In this document: positions 5,590 through 12,710 of the stretch, in pieces | Numbering within the stretch: the stretch's first letter is position 1 | Layout of the letters: each line of letters starts with the position of its first letter | From: Chloroflexota bacterium | Lineage (GTDB): Bacteria > Chloroflexota > Anaerolineae > Aggregatilineales > Phototrophicaceae | Direction of reading: 5' to 3' | NCBI GenBank assembly: GCA_023430545.1 | Contig: JAEZAF010000162.1 | Location: 1 to 16,532 of the forward strand | Length of the DNA stretch: 16,532 nucleotides | The notes under the pieces: model-generated | Databases searched by the model: none | Told to the model about the DNA's origin: nothing | What the model saw: only the letters and a program-made list of their open reading frames with translations | Program-made: the position numbers and the translations under genes

Positions 5590-7428
5590 ATGCCACATAA
5601 AGCAGATGTTGACCTCAACCAGCCGCAGCATCGCGAGCAGCTTACGAAAGTGCTTAAGGCCCTGATCGACGCGCCAGCCCCACTGAACGATCAGCAGTTC
5701 AGCAAACTGATGCGGCGTTATCCCCGTTACGATGGCGGTATCTATGGCCGCAGTCATCTGGTGGCCGCCTACCGAGCGTTTGCTGGCAGTGATGGACTCC
5801 CCACCTACAATGAGGATGTCCTGCTGGAACGCCTGCGGATGAAACCGGTGCGCACTATTTCCGGTGTGACGCCTGTCACCGTGCTGACGAAGCCGTTTCC
5901 ATGCCCCGGAACGTGCATCTTCTGCCCGAATGATGTGCGGATGCCGAAAAGCTATCTGGCAGACGAACCCGGCGCGCAGCGTGCCGAGCAGAATGGCTTT
6001 GACCCGTATCTACAGACGTATACACGTCTTCAGGCCTATCATAACAACGGCCATCCTACCGACAAGATCGAAGTCATCGTGCTGGGTGGTACATGGTCTT
6101 TCTATCCCGAAACCTATCAGATCTGGTTCATCAAACGAATCTTTGACGCGCTGCACGACTTCGGCCGGGGCGAGGACCGCCGTGATGAGGTGCTGGCTGC
6201 CCTGCGCGGCATGACCGAGTTTCACCCGGAACAGGCCCCCTCCAATGTTATGCTGCATGGGCTGGATCTTCGGCAGAGTTACAATCAGGTCGTCCAGACG
6301 ATTTACCGTGATGAGATGCACCGTTCGCGGGATCTGGCGGAGCAGATCGCAGTCGGAGAGCGTCAGCGCACACCGACCGACGAGTATGCCAGTTGGGATG
6401 AACTCGAAGCGGCGCACTGTGAAAACGAGACTGCCGCCTGTCGCTGCGTCGGTCTGGTGATCGAGACGCGGCCCGACCATGTCAGCGAGGAAGAGGTGCT
6501 GCGCATTCGTCGGCTTGGCTGCACGAAGGTACAGATCGGCTTCCAGAGCCTGAATGACGACGTGCTGCGTCTGAACAAGCGCGGGCATACTGTTTCCGCC
6601 ACCCGCCGCGCCGTGCGTCTGCTGCGTCAGGCCGGTTTTAAGATCCATGCCCACTGGATGCCCAACCTCTACGGTTCTGATCCTGATCTCGACATCGAGG
6701 ATTATCAGCGGCTGTTCGATGATCCCGATTTTCGGCCAGATGAACTCAAGATCTATCCCTGTTCGCTGATCGAAAGTGCGGAGCTGATGCGCAAATTCCA
6801 GAGTGGGGAATGGCGTCCCTATACTCATGACGAACTGCTGCATGTGTTGGTCGAATGCTTTCGCCTGACGCCCGAATACTGCCGCCTGACCCGCGTCATC
6901 CGTGATATCCCATCGACGGATATTGTCGAGGGCAATCAGCTCACCAACTTCCGCCAGATTGCCGAGAATGCACTGGCGGCGCAGGGAGAACGCAGTCAGG
7001 ACATCCGCGCACGCGAGGTGCGCTTCCGTAAAGTCGATGCGGAACATCTGTCACTGGATGAGCAGTCCTATGCCACCAGCACGGGCGAAGAGATCTTTCT
7101 TCAGTTTATTACACCTGCAAGAGACATCGCCGGATTCCTGCGGCTGGCACTGCCTGCCCATGCTCATCCCGCACTGACCGATGAGCTTGAAGGCGCAGCG
7201 ATCATCCGTGAGGTACATGTATATGGGCAGGCGGTCGGCATCGGCGCGGAGCTGCCGGGTCGTGCTCAGCATGCCGGCCTGGGCACACTGCTGATCGAAC
7301 GTGCCGTCGAGATTGCGCGTGCTCATGGGTATCGTCAGCTTGCTGTGATCTCGGCCATCGGTACCCGCGAATATTATCGCAGACGCGGCTTTGGGGACGG
7401 TATCCTGTATCAGGCACGTATTCTATAA
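5590..7428 (+). CDS. elp3: Elp3 family: radical SAM/GNAT tRNA wobble-uridine modifying enzyme
   Basis: Bacterial Elp3 of 612 residues. An N-terminal tRNA-binding region leads into LRMKPVRTISGVTPVTVLTK (82-101). The radical SAM cluster cysteines are C105, C109 and C112 (CPGTCIFC), followed by PKSYLADEPGAQRA. The radical SAM core continues with VIVLGGTWSFYP, IETRPDH, VQIGFQS, HWMPNLYGSDPD, DELKIYPCSL and IRDIPSTDIVEGNQ. The C-terminal GNAT acetyltransferase domain ends with QHAGLGTLLIERA (from 560) and GTREYYRRRGFG (Y595-Y596). Elp3 enzymes use acetyl-CoA and a SAM-derived radical to carboxymethylate U34 of tRNA. The open frame extends upstream to 5362, but that part lies inside the divergent methyltransferase gene, so the ATG at 5590 is preferred. 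Its ribosome binding site is weak. Bacteria lack the rest of Elongator, so this enzyme acts without it. Confidence 0.93.
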   Translation: MPHKADVDLNQPQHREQLTKVLKALIDAPAPLNDQQFSKLMRRYPRYDGGIYGRSHLVAAYRAFAGSDGLPTYNEDVLLERLRMKPVRTISGVTPVTVLTKPFPCPGTCIFCPNDVRMPKSYLADEPGAQRAEQNGFDPYLQTYTRLQAYHNNGHPTDKIEVIVLGGTWSFYPETYQIWFIKRIFDALHDFGRGEDRRDEVLAALRGMTEFHPEQAPSNVMLHGLDLRQSYNQVVQTIYRDEMHRSRDLAEQIAVGERQRTPTDEYASWDELEAAHCENETAACRCVGLVIETRPDHVSEEEVLRIRRLGCTKVQIGFQSLNDDVLRLNKRGHTVSATRRAVRLLRQAGFKIHAHWMPNLYGSDPDLDIEDYQRLFDDPDFRPDELKIYPCSLIESAELMRKFQSGEWRPYTHDELLHVLVECFRLTPEYCRLTRVIRDIPSTDIVEGNQLTNFRQIAENALAAQGERSQDIRAREVRFRKVDAEHLSLDEQSYATSTGEEIFLQFITPARDIAGFLRLALPAHAHPALTDELEGAAIIREVHVYGQAVGIGAELPGRAQHAGLGTLLIERAVEIARAHGYRQLAVISAIGTREYYRRRGFGDGILYQARIL

Positions 7429-7604
7429 TCTGTAACATTCCGTGATAATGTGCGATAAACGCGCTAGGGTTTGCGCGTGGATATTCGCCGCGTTTTCACG
7501 CTCTGTGGTATATTTAAGGCGCTGTTTTGCGGTGGATGAACTGGAATTCAGACCATCACCCCGCCGGACAGCGCGCCCTGGCTCTGAATGCTGGAAAGGT
7601 GAGC

Positions 7605-8114
7605 ATGATCGATATTTACGCAGCGGTGGAGCGCCGTCGCAGATTATACCGGGCCGTCTTTCTGGGGATTACGGTCCTGACGCTGCCATTTTACTGCATC
7701 GGCTTTGCCTTACTGGGATCGTCACCCGGCGGCAATCGTCTGCCCACTGCGACTATCACACCCATTGGTGCGAACCGTACCCAGACGGCAACACAGACCC
7801 GTGCACCGGTCACAACCACGACGCTGCTTCCGACAAGTGCACAGCAGCAGCCGACGAGCTTTATCCCTCAGCCGACTGTTTTCATCCCGACCTTCAATCC
7901 GCCGACGCTCGCGCCAACACTTACGTCTGTGCCACTGACGCTGACGTTCACAATTACACCGCCACCCCCAAACACGCTGCCGCCGATTCTGCCGCCGACG
8001 GATACCCTGACTCCGACCGAATTCGTCGTCAATCCAACGGATACACTAGAACCGCTGCCGACCGATTCCTTACCGGCAACCAGCGAATTCCCGACACTGG
8101 CACCTATACCCTGA
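7605..8114 (+). CDS. Single-pass membrane protein with Thr/Pro-rich extracellular tail
   Basis: Protein of 169 residues with no recognised enzymatic domain. A short basic cytoplasmic segment (ERRRRLYR, about 9-16) is followed by one hydrophobic helix (about 17-38). The rest, about 130 residues, is rich in Thr, Pro and Ser with little charge. The positive-inside rule puts this tail outside the cell, as an extended, possibly glycosylated stalk. The start at 7605 is favoured by GGAAAGGTGAG just upstream; an ATG at 7527 in the same frame lacks such a site. A longer open frame in another phase (7442-8125) covers the same DNA, but it has no membrane segment or ribosome binding site. The gene lies 31 bases before the first M42 peptidase and may be cotranscribed. 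Low-complexity tails of this type are common in Chloroflexota. Confidence 0.7.
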   Translation: MIDIYAAVERRRRLYRAVFLGITVLTLPFYCIGFALLGSSPGGNRLPTATITPIGANRTQTATQTRAPVTTTTLLPTSAQQQPTSFIPQPTVFIPTFNPPTLAPTLTSVPLTLTFTITPPPPNTLPPILPPTDTLTPTEFVVNPTDTLEPLPTDSLPATSEFPTLAPIP

Positions 8115-8145
8115 TAATCAGCTGACTGCTGCTGGAGCAAACCGC

Positions 8146-9270
8146 TTGCTTAACCTGAAAGCCCATCTGAAAGCTTTAGTCGAGACTCATGCGCCATCCG
8201 GGCATGAAGCACCAGTCCGGGAACTGCTGCGCGAGGCATGGCGCGATCTGTGTGATGAATTCGGTCAGGATAAACTGGGCAGCCTGATCGGTATCAAGCG
8301 GGCCACCATGCCGTCGAAAGCTGGCACACCAACCAGAAAGATCATGCTGGCGGCGCATATGGATGAAATCGGCCTGATGGTACGAGACATCCGGGATGGG
8401 TTTCTGCTGGTGCACCGCGTCAATGGGATTGACAGCCGCGTGATGCCCGCGCAGCCTGTACTGGTCCACGGACGCGAGATGCTACCGGGGGTGGTGGTCA
8501 CCGTGCCGCCGCATCTGCTGACGGCTGACAAGCGCAAAAAGTATCCCACGACTGATGAACTGATGGTTGATGTCGGCCTGCCAGAAGCCGAAGTGCTGCG
8601 GCTGGTTCGCATTGGTGACCTGATCACCTGTGATGCGCCGATGATCGAACTTCAGGGCAAGCGGGTAGCCGCCAAAGCATTGGATGACCGTGCATGTGTG
8701 GCTGCTGTCACGGTCTGTCTGGATACACTGCGCGGCCTTCAGCACAGTTGGGATGTCTACGCCGCCGCGACGGTTCAGGAAGAGACTGGCCTGCGCGGGG
8801 CAAAGACCGCCGCCTATAAAATTCACCCGGATATCGCGGTTGCACTGGATGTCACCTTTGGGAAGCAGCCCGGTGTGGACAGTGACGAAGGGTTCGCCTT
8901 AGGTAGTGGACCGACGCTGGGGATGGGGCCGAACTTCCACATTCGATTGAACGAGCGCATCCATAAGACGGCCAGCTATCACGAGATCAAACTTCAGGAT
9001 GAGACGCTGACCGGGAACAGTGGGACGGATGCCTGGGCGATTCAGATCGCACACGGCGGCATCCCAACCGCACTGCTCAGCATCCCGATCAGGAATATGC
9101 ACTCCCCGGTCGAGATCGTCGATCTTCGCGACATCGAACGCACTGGCCGCCTGTTGGCGCATTTTATTGCCGGATTAGACGATCAGTTTTTGCAGGCGAT
9201 TGACTACGAACGCCCTGCGCTTTCCCAGCTTCGGACCGCTTCAGACGAAACAGCAGGATACTCGGCATGA
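8146..9270 (+). CDS. M42-family metallopeptidase (first of a tandem pair)
   Basis: Aminopeptidase of the M42 (glutamyl aminopeptidase/TET/FrvX) family, 374 residues, cytosolic. The dimetal ligands and catalytic residues expected for the family are visible: H71 and D73 in AAHMDEIG, the bridging D180 in KALDDR, the catalytic base and ligand E212-E213 in VQEETGLRGA, D235 in VALDVTF, and H319 in RNMHSPVE. The family forms dodecameric tetrahedral shells that trim short peptides after proteasomes or other ATP-dependent proteases. The start is a TTG, supported by GGAG eight bases upstream. An unusual stretch of extra residues lies at 51-64 (KRATMPSKAGTPTR). The stop codon overlaps the start of a second M42 gene by ATGA, so the two are translationally coupled. 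Confidence 0.93.
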   Translation: MLNLKAHLKALVETHAPSGHEAPVRELLREAWRDLCDEFGQDKLGSLIGIKRATMPSKAGTPTRKIMLAAHMDEIGLMVRDIRDGFLLVHRVNGIDSRVMPAQPVLVHGREMLPGVVVTVPPHLLTADKRKKYPTTDELMVDVGLPEAEVLRLVRIGDLITCDAPMIELQGKRVAAKALDDRACVAAVTVCLDTLRGLQHSWDVYAAATVQEETGLRGAKTAAYKIHPDIAVALDVTFGKQPGVDSDEGFALGSGPTLGMGPNFHIRLNERIHKTASYHEIKLQDETLTGNSGTDAWAIQIAHGGIPTALLSIPIRNMHSPVEIVDLRDIERTGRLLAHFIAGLDDQFLQAIDYERPALSQLRTASDETAGYSA

Positions 9271-10370
9271 CATCCCAAACCGCGATGCAGGACGAAACCG
9301 TACAGAACGACGCGATGCAGTATCTTCAGCCGCTTTCTGAGGCGATTGGGATTTCTGGTCTGGAAGATGAAGTCCGCAGTGTTATCCTGAACGCCATTGA
9401 CAGCCACGTCGAGCAGATCCGCATTGATCCGATGGGCAGTATCACCGCTCTCAAATCCGGCACCGGTGACGAACCACGCCTGAGACTGATGATCGCCGCG
9501 CACATGGACGAAGTCGGCTTCATGGTCACCGGCTTTGACGGCGAAGGTCTGATCCGCTTTTCAAGTGTTGGCGGAATTGATGACCGTATTCTGCCGGGGC
9601 TGCGCGTGCTGATCGGTGAGAAACATATCCCTGGGGTGATCCTGTGGAAGCCGATTCACCTCAGCAGCGATCAGAATGTCGTTTCGATGAGCAATCTGCG
9701 TATCGACATCGGCGCGAAGGACAAGGGCGGTGTTGAGGCGAAGGTCAGGCGCGGTGATCGCATTGCCTTCTCCAGCAATTACCGCGAACTGGGTGAGCAG
9801 GTCGTCTCCGGTAAGGCCTTCGATGACCGTGTAGGCTGTTCGCTGCTGATCGACATTTTGCGCGGCGGCCCGTATCCAGTCGATATTCTGGCGGCGTTCA
9901 CCGTTCAGGAAGAGATTGGTTTGCGTGGTGCGACTGTGACAGCGCAGGCACTCCAGCCAGATTTCGCGTTGGTGCTGGAAGGCACAACCGCTGCTGATAC
10001 GCCCAATCCGATTGGCGAAGAAGACGATACCAGCGAGTACAATCCGACTTGCCGGATGGGTGCTGGCCCGGTGATCTCGGTCATGGATCGCAGCATGATC
10101 ACCAATCCGAAACTGGTGACCTTTCTGCGCGAGACGGCGGAAGCCAATAATATTCCGTACCAGTACAAGACACAGCTCGGCGGCGGGACTGATGCTGGCG
10201 CGATTCATCAGGCTAATGCGGGTATCCCGTCGATGGTGCTGTCAATGCCGTGCCGCTATATCCACAGCCCGACGGCCTACCTTCACCGGCAGGATTATCA
10301 TGACATGATGCGGCTGATTACGGCCGTCCTGCACAATCTGCCTTCGCTACCGGAGCAGTTTTTCGCATAA
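9267..10370 (+). CDS. M42-family metallopeptidase (second of a tandem pair)
   Basis: Second M42 aminopeptidase, 367 residues. Ligands are H79 and D81 (IAAHMDEVG), D186 (KAFDDRVG), E215-E216 (VQEEIGLRGA), E238 (LVLEGT) and H333 (YIHSPTA). The fourth ligand is Glu, where the upstream paralogue has Asp (D235). Both are found in the family, but the difference shows that the two have diverged and may prefer different substrates. The loop after E238 (about 240-262) is acidic and longer than in the first copy. The ATG overlaps the stop of the first gene by four bases, and GCAGGA lies upstream. Coupled expression in equal amounts would suit a mixed TET-type particle, which is inference. No clear terminator follows. 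Confidence 0.93.
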   Translation: MTSQTAMQDETVQNDAMQYLQPLSEAIGISGLEDEVRSVILNAIDSHVEQIRIDPMGSITALKSGTGDEPRLRLMIAAHMDEVGFMVTGFDGEGLIRFSSVGGIDDRILPGLRVLIGEKHIPGVILWKPIHLSSDQNVVSMSNLRIDIGAKDKGGVEAKVRRGDRIAFSSNYRELGEQVVSGKAFDDRVGCSLLIDILRGGPYPVDILAAFTVQEEIGLRGATVTAQALQPDFALVLEGTTAADTPNPIGEEDDTSEYNPTCRMGAGPVISVMDRSMITNPKLVTFLRETAEANNIPYQYKTQLGGGTDAGAIHQANAGIPSMVLSMPCRYIHSPTAYLHRQDYHDMMRLITAVLHNLPSLPEQFFA

Positions 10371-10497
10371 CAATACTTCGGAACTTCACGGCTGAATCAC
10401 AACTTCTGCTCAGGATCTTCCGTATACTGGGAAGTGACAGAGTAAGGTGAGGGCGTTCACCGTGCCCACCTGATTCGTTGGATGCAGGAGCAGTGCT

Positions 10498-10866
10498 ATG
10501 CCGGTAAAACTTGTGCGGCTGGAACCGGGGATTTATCATGCCCAACTCAGCGGCACGATTCAGCTTAACGAACTGATCACCATGCAGCAGGATGGTGTCT
10601 CGCAGGCTGCTGCCTCCGGTGATGATGCCTATATCCTGATTCTGGATGTTACATCCGGGACGCAGATGCCGTTCGATCTGCGCTCCGCCAAACCGCTGCT
10701 GGATAACAATGCCGCTCAGCAGGTCTATGTTATTGGCGCGTCCTTTCATATCCGGCTGCTGGTCTCGATGATCGGACGTTTCTTTGGCTTCGGCAGTGTT
10801 GAGTATTTCTCCAGCCTGCCGGATGCCGTATCGCAAGCTCGCCGAACCCTTACCAACACCCGTTAG
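10498..10866 (+). CDS. Small conserved-looking protein, possibly STAS/SpoIIAA-like fold
   Basis: Soluble protein of 122 residues with no motif I can name with certainty. Its pattern of a first strand pair (KLVRLEPGIYHAQLSG), a helix, a strand ending ILILDVTS (52-59), a helix, a strand VYVIGAS (76-82) and a terminal helix (DAVSQARRTL) fits an alternating alpha/beta fold like STAS or SpoIIAA-like domains. The conserved phosphorylatable serine of anti-sigma antagonists is not evident after the DVTSG segment. The start is well supported by GCAGGAG eight bases before the ATG. It is about 130 bases from the M42 gene and from YceI, so probably monocistronic. Function unknown. Confidence 0.65.
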   Translation: MPVKLVRLEPGIYHAQLSGTIQLNELITMQQDGVSQAAASGDDAYILILDVTSGTQMPFDLRSAKPLLDNNAAQQVYVIGASFHIRLLVSMIGRFFGFGSVEYFSSLPDAVSQARRTLTNTR

Positions 10867-10897
10867 CAGTTCGCATTTAACCTCTTCGGTCTCTCAT

Positions 10898-10958
10898 CTG
10901 TTTCTCATGAAAGAAACAGCGGTCTGGTCCTTTCTATATAGAAACGGACTATGGTCCG
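10898..10958. promoter_or_regulatory. Cluster of three dyads upstream of the YceI gene
   Basis: CTGTTTCT/AGAAACAG (10898-10905 and 10912-10919), the perfect 14-bp palindrome TTTCTATATAGAAA (10931-10944), and CGGAC/GTCCG (10945-10949 and 10954-10958) follow each other within 61 bases. The first two share TTTCT and AGAAA half-sites, centred about 29 bases apart, as expected for two binding sites of one dimeric regulator. The cluster ends 38 bases before the YceI start. The regulatory role is inferred. Confidence 0.45.
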
Positions 10959-10996
10959 CTTACTGATCATGTCACTCAAACAAAGGAATTGTACCC

Positions 10997-11548
10997 ATGG
11001 CTACCTGGAATATTGACCCCACTCACACCACTGTATCGTTTAGCGTCCGCCACATGATGATTACGACCGTTCGCGGCACCTTCAGCAACGCGTCCGGCAC
11101 CATTCAGTACGACGAAAGCAATCCGCAGAATTCCAGCGTTGACGCCAAAGTTGACGTTTCGACCATCAACACCGGTGTTGGCGATCGTGATGCTCACCTG
11201 CGCAGTGCCGATTTCTTCAACGCTGATGTGAACCCTGAGCTTCGTTTCAAGAGCAGCAAGGTTGACCTGAGCGGCAGCAATGCCAAGGTGACCGGCGATC
11301 TGACCATTGGCGGCGTCAGCAAGCCCGTGACCTTCGACGTGGAATATGTGGGCACTGGCAAGAACCCGTTCGACGGCAGCGAGCGTATCTCATTCAATGC
11401 TACTGGCAAAATCAACCGTGAAGAATTTGGCCTGACCTGGAATGTGGCCCTCGAAGCGGGCGGTTTCCTGGTGGGTTCTGACGTGAAGATCGAACTCGAC
11501 ATTCAGGCCGTCAAGGTGACTGAAAACGTCCCCACGCAGACTGCCTAA
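10997..11548 (+). CDS. YceI-family lipocalin-like protein
   Basis: YceI-domain protein of 183 residues. It opens with TWNIDPTHTTVSFSVRHMMITTVRGTF (3-29), the family signature, and continues with the paired strands DVSTINTGVGDRDAHLRSADFF and GDLTIGGVSKPVTF. YceI proteins form a lipocalin-like barrel that binds isoprenoid-type lipids. Escherichia coli YceI is periplasmic, but this one has no signal peptide and begins directly with the domain, so it is expected in the cytoplasm. The ribosome binding site CAAAGGAA lies about ten bases before the ATG. The gene is flanked by a cluster of dyads upstream and a strong terminator downstream, so it forms a single-gene unit that is probably regulated. 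Confidence 0.93.
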   Translation: MATWNIDPTHTTVSFSVRHMMITTVRGTFSNASGTIQYDESNPQNSSVDAKVDVSTINTGVGDRDAHLRSADFFNADVNPELRFKSSKVDLSGSNAKVTGDLTIGGVSKPVTFDVEYVGTGKNPFDGSERISFNATGKINREEFGLTWNVALEAGGFLVGSDVKIELDIQAVKVTENVPTQTA

Positions 11549-11604
11549 GTATCACCATCCTGCGACAGGAGCCGTGCGGCTTCTGCGGGAATTCACAACA
11601 TGAA

Positions 11605-11665
11605 AACACTGCGGCTCATCCTGTGTCACACCGACATACGATGAGCCGTTTTGTTTGGCAGTGTT
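11605..11665. terminator. Probably bidirectional Rho-independent terminator
   Basis: CGGCTCATC at 11612-11620 pairs with GATGAGCCG at 11640-11648, followed on the plus strand by TTTTGTTT. A second, outer dyad AACACTGC/GCAGTGTT (11605-11612 and 11658-11665) encloses it. On the minus strand the stem is followed by CAGTGTTTTC. It serves the YceI gene and, from the other side, the convergent B3/B4 gene, whose stop codon it reaches. Confidence 0.8.
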
Positions 11666-12384
11666 CAGATTGCGGGATGGTCCGTGCTTAAGACTGCCGA
11701 CTCATACGTGCCCCCAGCATAGGCTTGCAGCAGGTTCAGCAGATCCCCGACGGCTTTCCGCATATCCTCCTGCGCACCCTCATGCTGCGCCTCAACTGTG
11801 ATGATGATGTCGGTTGTATCTTCTTTCGCCGCACTGGATGCACTCTGACGCCAGCACCAGCGCCGTGCAATCACCGCCTTCTGCTCATCGGAGAAGATGA
11901 CTTCACCCATATCCGGGTGCAGCGGTTCATCATTTCCCAGTTCGGTAAAATGCTCTGAGCCGTCCGCATAATGCACCGTAATCGTACCCATCACCTCACA
12001 CGTATCGACCACTGCCACTGGCAGCCCGTAGCGGATGCTGACAAGATTGCCGATGTCTACCAGGGTGTTGATACTGGGAATATCGCCTTTCTTCGTCAGA
12101 CGACGCAGTAAGGCTTCAGCGGCGCTGCGGTACTGTGTCGGGGATACCCCAAAGGCGCTGAAGGCCCGCCGCCATGCATTAAGTGATTCGATCTCGCTCA
12201 GTGGTGTCTCTCCAATCCGTAATCGGACCGCTTCCTGTTCATCCCGATACTGTTTCTGAAGTGCATCAGGTGTCAGCGGGTTGGATATATTGTGTGCGAT
12301 GATGATACCGCCGTTGATACGGGGGAAGTCGCGGAGGATCTCAGGGCTGTACTGAAACAAGGGCGCTGCTGGTTTTGTCGGCAT
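11665..12384 (-). CDS. Free-standing B3/B4 (tRNA-binding/editing-like) domain protein
   Basis: Protein of 239 residues made essentially of one B3/B4 domain, the module that in the phenylalanyl-tRNA synthetase beta subunit hydrolyses mischarged tRNA. The signature runs from WRRAFSAFGVSPTQYRSAAEALLRRL (71-96) through PSINTLVDIGNLVSIRYGLPV (103-123), DGSEHFTELG (141-150) and GEVIFSD (160-166) to VIARRWCWRQS (171-181). The other synthetase domains are absent, so the protein may edit in trans or bind an amino acid or tRNA. Substrate is unknown. The ATG at 12384 has an excellent ribosome binding site, AAGGTGA, six bases upstream. The gene is divergent from the rplJL unit and convergent with YceI. 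Confidence 0.85.
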   Translation of the reverse strand: MPTKPAAPLFQYSPEILRDFPRINGGIIIAHNISNPLTPDALQKQYRDEQEAVRLRIGETPLSEIESLNAWRRAFSAFGVSPTQYRSAAEALLRRLTKKGDIPSINTLVDIGNLVSIRYGLPVAVVDTCEVMGTITVHYADGSEHFTELGNDEPLHPDMGEVIFSDEQKAVIARRWCWRQSASSAAKEDTTDIIITVEAQHEGAQEDMRKAVGDLLNLLQAYAGGTYESAVLSTDHPAI

Positions 12385-12494
12385 TGTGGTTCACCTTCTG
12401 ATGATCAGGTTGATGACTGGCACAATGCTCCAGTATGTCTCAACGGAAAAGGCGTGACCACTTATCGCGACGGGTAATACTGAAAACCTCACTC

Positions 12495-12521
12495 TTGACC
12501 CCTATGCCACCAGCCTATAAA
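12495..12521 (+). promoter_or_regulatory. Probable promoter of the rplJL operon
   Basis: TTGACC (12495-12500) and TATAAA (12516-12521) are close to the -35 and -10 consensus, separated by 15 bases, slightly short. Transcription would start near 12529, just before the L10 leader. Confidence 0.55.
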
Positions 12522-12536
12522 ATTCACTCTATTAGC

Positions 12537-12625
12537 TTTGCCGCAGACAGCAGGTGGGGAACTTATAATCCCCTTAATCTCCTGCCGAGGTGAAGGTCAG
12601 CGACATCTCCACGAGACATCGGGAT
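12537..12625 (+). promoter_or_regulatory. Ribosomal L10 leader (autoregulatory RNA)
   Basis: The sequence from about 12537 matches the L10 leader pattern: GCCGCAGACAGCAGG, a hairpin GGGGA/TCCCC (12556-12560 and 12569-12573), then CTTAATCTCCTGCCGAGGT. GCAGG at 12550-12554 pairs with CCTGC at 12581-12585 to form the base of the element. In known cases the L10(L12) complex binds this RNA to repress its own operon. It is placed directly upstream of rplJ and feeds into the attenuator at 12627-12660. Confidence 0.75.
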
Positions 12626-12626
12626 G

Positions 12627-12660
12627 GCGACCTTTGCACCTGTGCGGGTCGCTTTTTGTT
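12627..12660 (+). terminator. Transcription attenuator in the rplJ leader
   Basis: GCGACC (12627-12632) pairs with GGTCGC (12647-12652), and GCAC (12636-12639) pairs with GTGC (12642-12645) inside, giving a stem followed by TTTTTGTTTTG. It lies about 50 bases before rplJ. AAGGTC at 12593-12598 can pair with GACCTT at 12629-12634, which would disrupt this stem. That gives a plausible antiterminator alternative. Confidence 0.7.
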
Positions 12661-12710
12661 TTGTTTGTGACAAGACAAACGTTCATCTTTTCAAGAAAGG
12701 AGGCAAGCGC

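Noticed and set aside
6010..7047. 345-codon open frame on the minus strand
   Set aside because: Fully antisense to elp3, whose protein is clearly conserved; a long shadow frame of a GC-rich gene.
7442..8125. 227-codon plus-strand frame overlapping the Thr/Pro-rich protein
   Set aside because: The competing frame has a ribosome binding site, a membrane helix and a composition typical of real proteins; this one has none of these.
12624..12710. Upstream extension of rplJ to an ATG at 12624
   Set aside because: This part is the L10 leader and attenuator. The TTG at 12711 has a near-perfect ribosome binding site and gives the usual L10 N-terminus.
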